From JBDREF01 sp043820045 (GTDB lineage Bacteria > Planctomycetota > Phycisphaerae > Sedimentisphaerales > Anaerobacaceae), in contig JBDREF010000359.1 in assembly GCA_043820045.1 (NCBI GenBank), forward strand, positions 1-6,602: DNA of 6,602 bases, in the 5' to 3' direction. A program made the translations under genes and the position numbers. Under the pieces are notes generated by a model. The model was not told the DNA's origin and did no database searches. It worked only from the letters and a program-made list of their open reading frames with translations. Position 1 is the first letter of the stretch. Each line of letters begins with the position of its first letter. Below are positions 6,173 through 6,602 of this stretch, one piece after another.

Positions 6173-6602
6173 CTACTCACCGTATATTGCCTGGATTCCG
6201 AGAACATCGCCTGTTCCCAGAGTACTCTTGCCGGTGTCCTCAGGCCACGTGTATGCGTGCATAGTCAGCGCGCCATCGCGCGGCGAGCGCAGGTCGTCCA
6301 GGGCAAGCGTGTGGCCTAATTCGTGGGTCATCACGCTCTGGACGTCAAAGGTATCTTCTGTCTCATCAGTGGACCAATCTTCGTCCGCATCAAAGACTAT
6401 ATCGAACTCCACAAGTTCCTTGGTATTCGGCCAGAAGGAGAAGCTGGTCTGGGCTATTATGCCTCCCGGGCCGTCAATAGGTCCCCAGGAAACACTGTTA
6501 TTCACTCCCGGAGGTGTACCACCATTATGGATAGTGCCGTAGATGTCGGTGTTTATTACTGCTCCATCCCAGGTTCCGAAGGCGGCTTCGACTGCAACAA
6601 AA
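6173..6602 (-). CDS. Matrixin-like zinc metallopeptidase, C-terminal part (5' end outside window)
   Basis: This is the C-terminal 142 residues of a metzincin peptidase of the matrixin (M10-like) type, probably exported, although the signal region lies beyond the right edge. The frame is open to the window end. A GTG at 6505 could be mistaken for a start, but the residues upstream of it (AVEAAFGTWDGAV and following) continue the matrixin fold. Ordered features are the beta-rich segment ending FDIVFDADEDW, the zinc motif HELGHTLALDD (first His codon 6323-6325), a Met-turn ALTMHAY, and the terminal LGTGDVLGIQAIYGE that closes most matrixin domains. Relative to HExxHxxGxxH, the glycine is alanine and the third ligand is aspartate (codon 6293-6295). 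No C-terminal sorting domain follows; the protein ends with the catalytic domain. A terminator lies 41 nt downstream. Confidence 0.88.
   Translation of the reverse strand, partial: FVAVEAAFGTWDGAVINTDIYGTIHNGGTPPGVNNSVSWGPIDGPGGIIAQTSFSFWPNTKELVEFDIVFDADEDWSTDETEDTFDVQSVMTHELGHTLALDDLRSPRDGALTMHAYTWPEDTGKSTLGTGDVLGIQAIYGE

Noticed and set aside
6173..6505. Reading the metallopeptidase as a complete short gene starting at GTG 6505
   Set aside because: The frame stays open to the window edge and the upstream residues continue a matrixin-like fold, so the gene is simply cut by the window.

Overview
The window looks like bacterial chromosome from the Planctomycetota, probably Phycisphaerae/Sedimentisphaerales-like. 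This is an inference. It rests on a Minf_1886-type protein (a family I know from planctomycetes and verrucomicrobia), a large secreted polysaccharide-hydrolase-like protein, and an ABC ATPase/permease pair of a style common in that group. No rRNA, tRNA, CRISPR array, insertion sequence or phage gene is visible.

The plus strand (1-4678) holds four genes. The 3' part of an ABC-2 type ATPase gene (1-579) is followed closely by a polytopic permease with about 12 membrane segments (620-2032); together they look like one exporter. A good sigma70-type promoter (TTGACC, 17 bp, TAGAAT; 2040-2068) then starts a second unit: a small cytosolic Minf_1886-family protein (2146-2499) and, 16 bp later with its ribosome site overlapping the upstream stop, a 720-residue exported TIM-barrel glycosidase-like protein (2516-4678).

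The minus strand (4688-6602) holds three genes. The C-terminal part of a matrixin-like zinc peptidase enters from the right edge and ends at 6173. It is followed by a clear intrinsic terminator that acts only on the minus strand (6093-6131). A new minus-strand promoter (6045-6075) then drives a diaminopimelate-epimerase homologue (5164-6030) that overlaps a GNAT acetyltransferase gene (4688-5179) by 16 bp. The two strands converge with only 9 bp between stop codons and no recognisable terminator there.

The most notable point is the DapF homologue. It keeps the fold-defining and substrate-binding motifs, but both catalytic cysteines are serine (Ser73 and Ser220), so either the epimerase chemistry or the substrate is unlikely to be standard. 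I did not find a wholly new multi-gene system. The other points worth checking are the Asp third zinc ligand in the peptidase, the unassigned glycosidase-like family, its pairing with Minf_1886, and the short leader without a Shine-Dalgarno site in front of the DapF-like gene.
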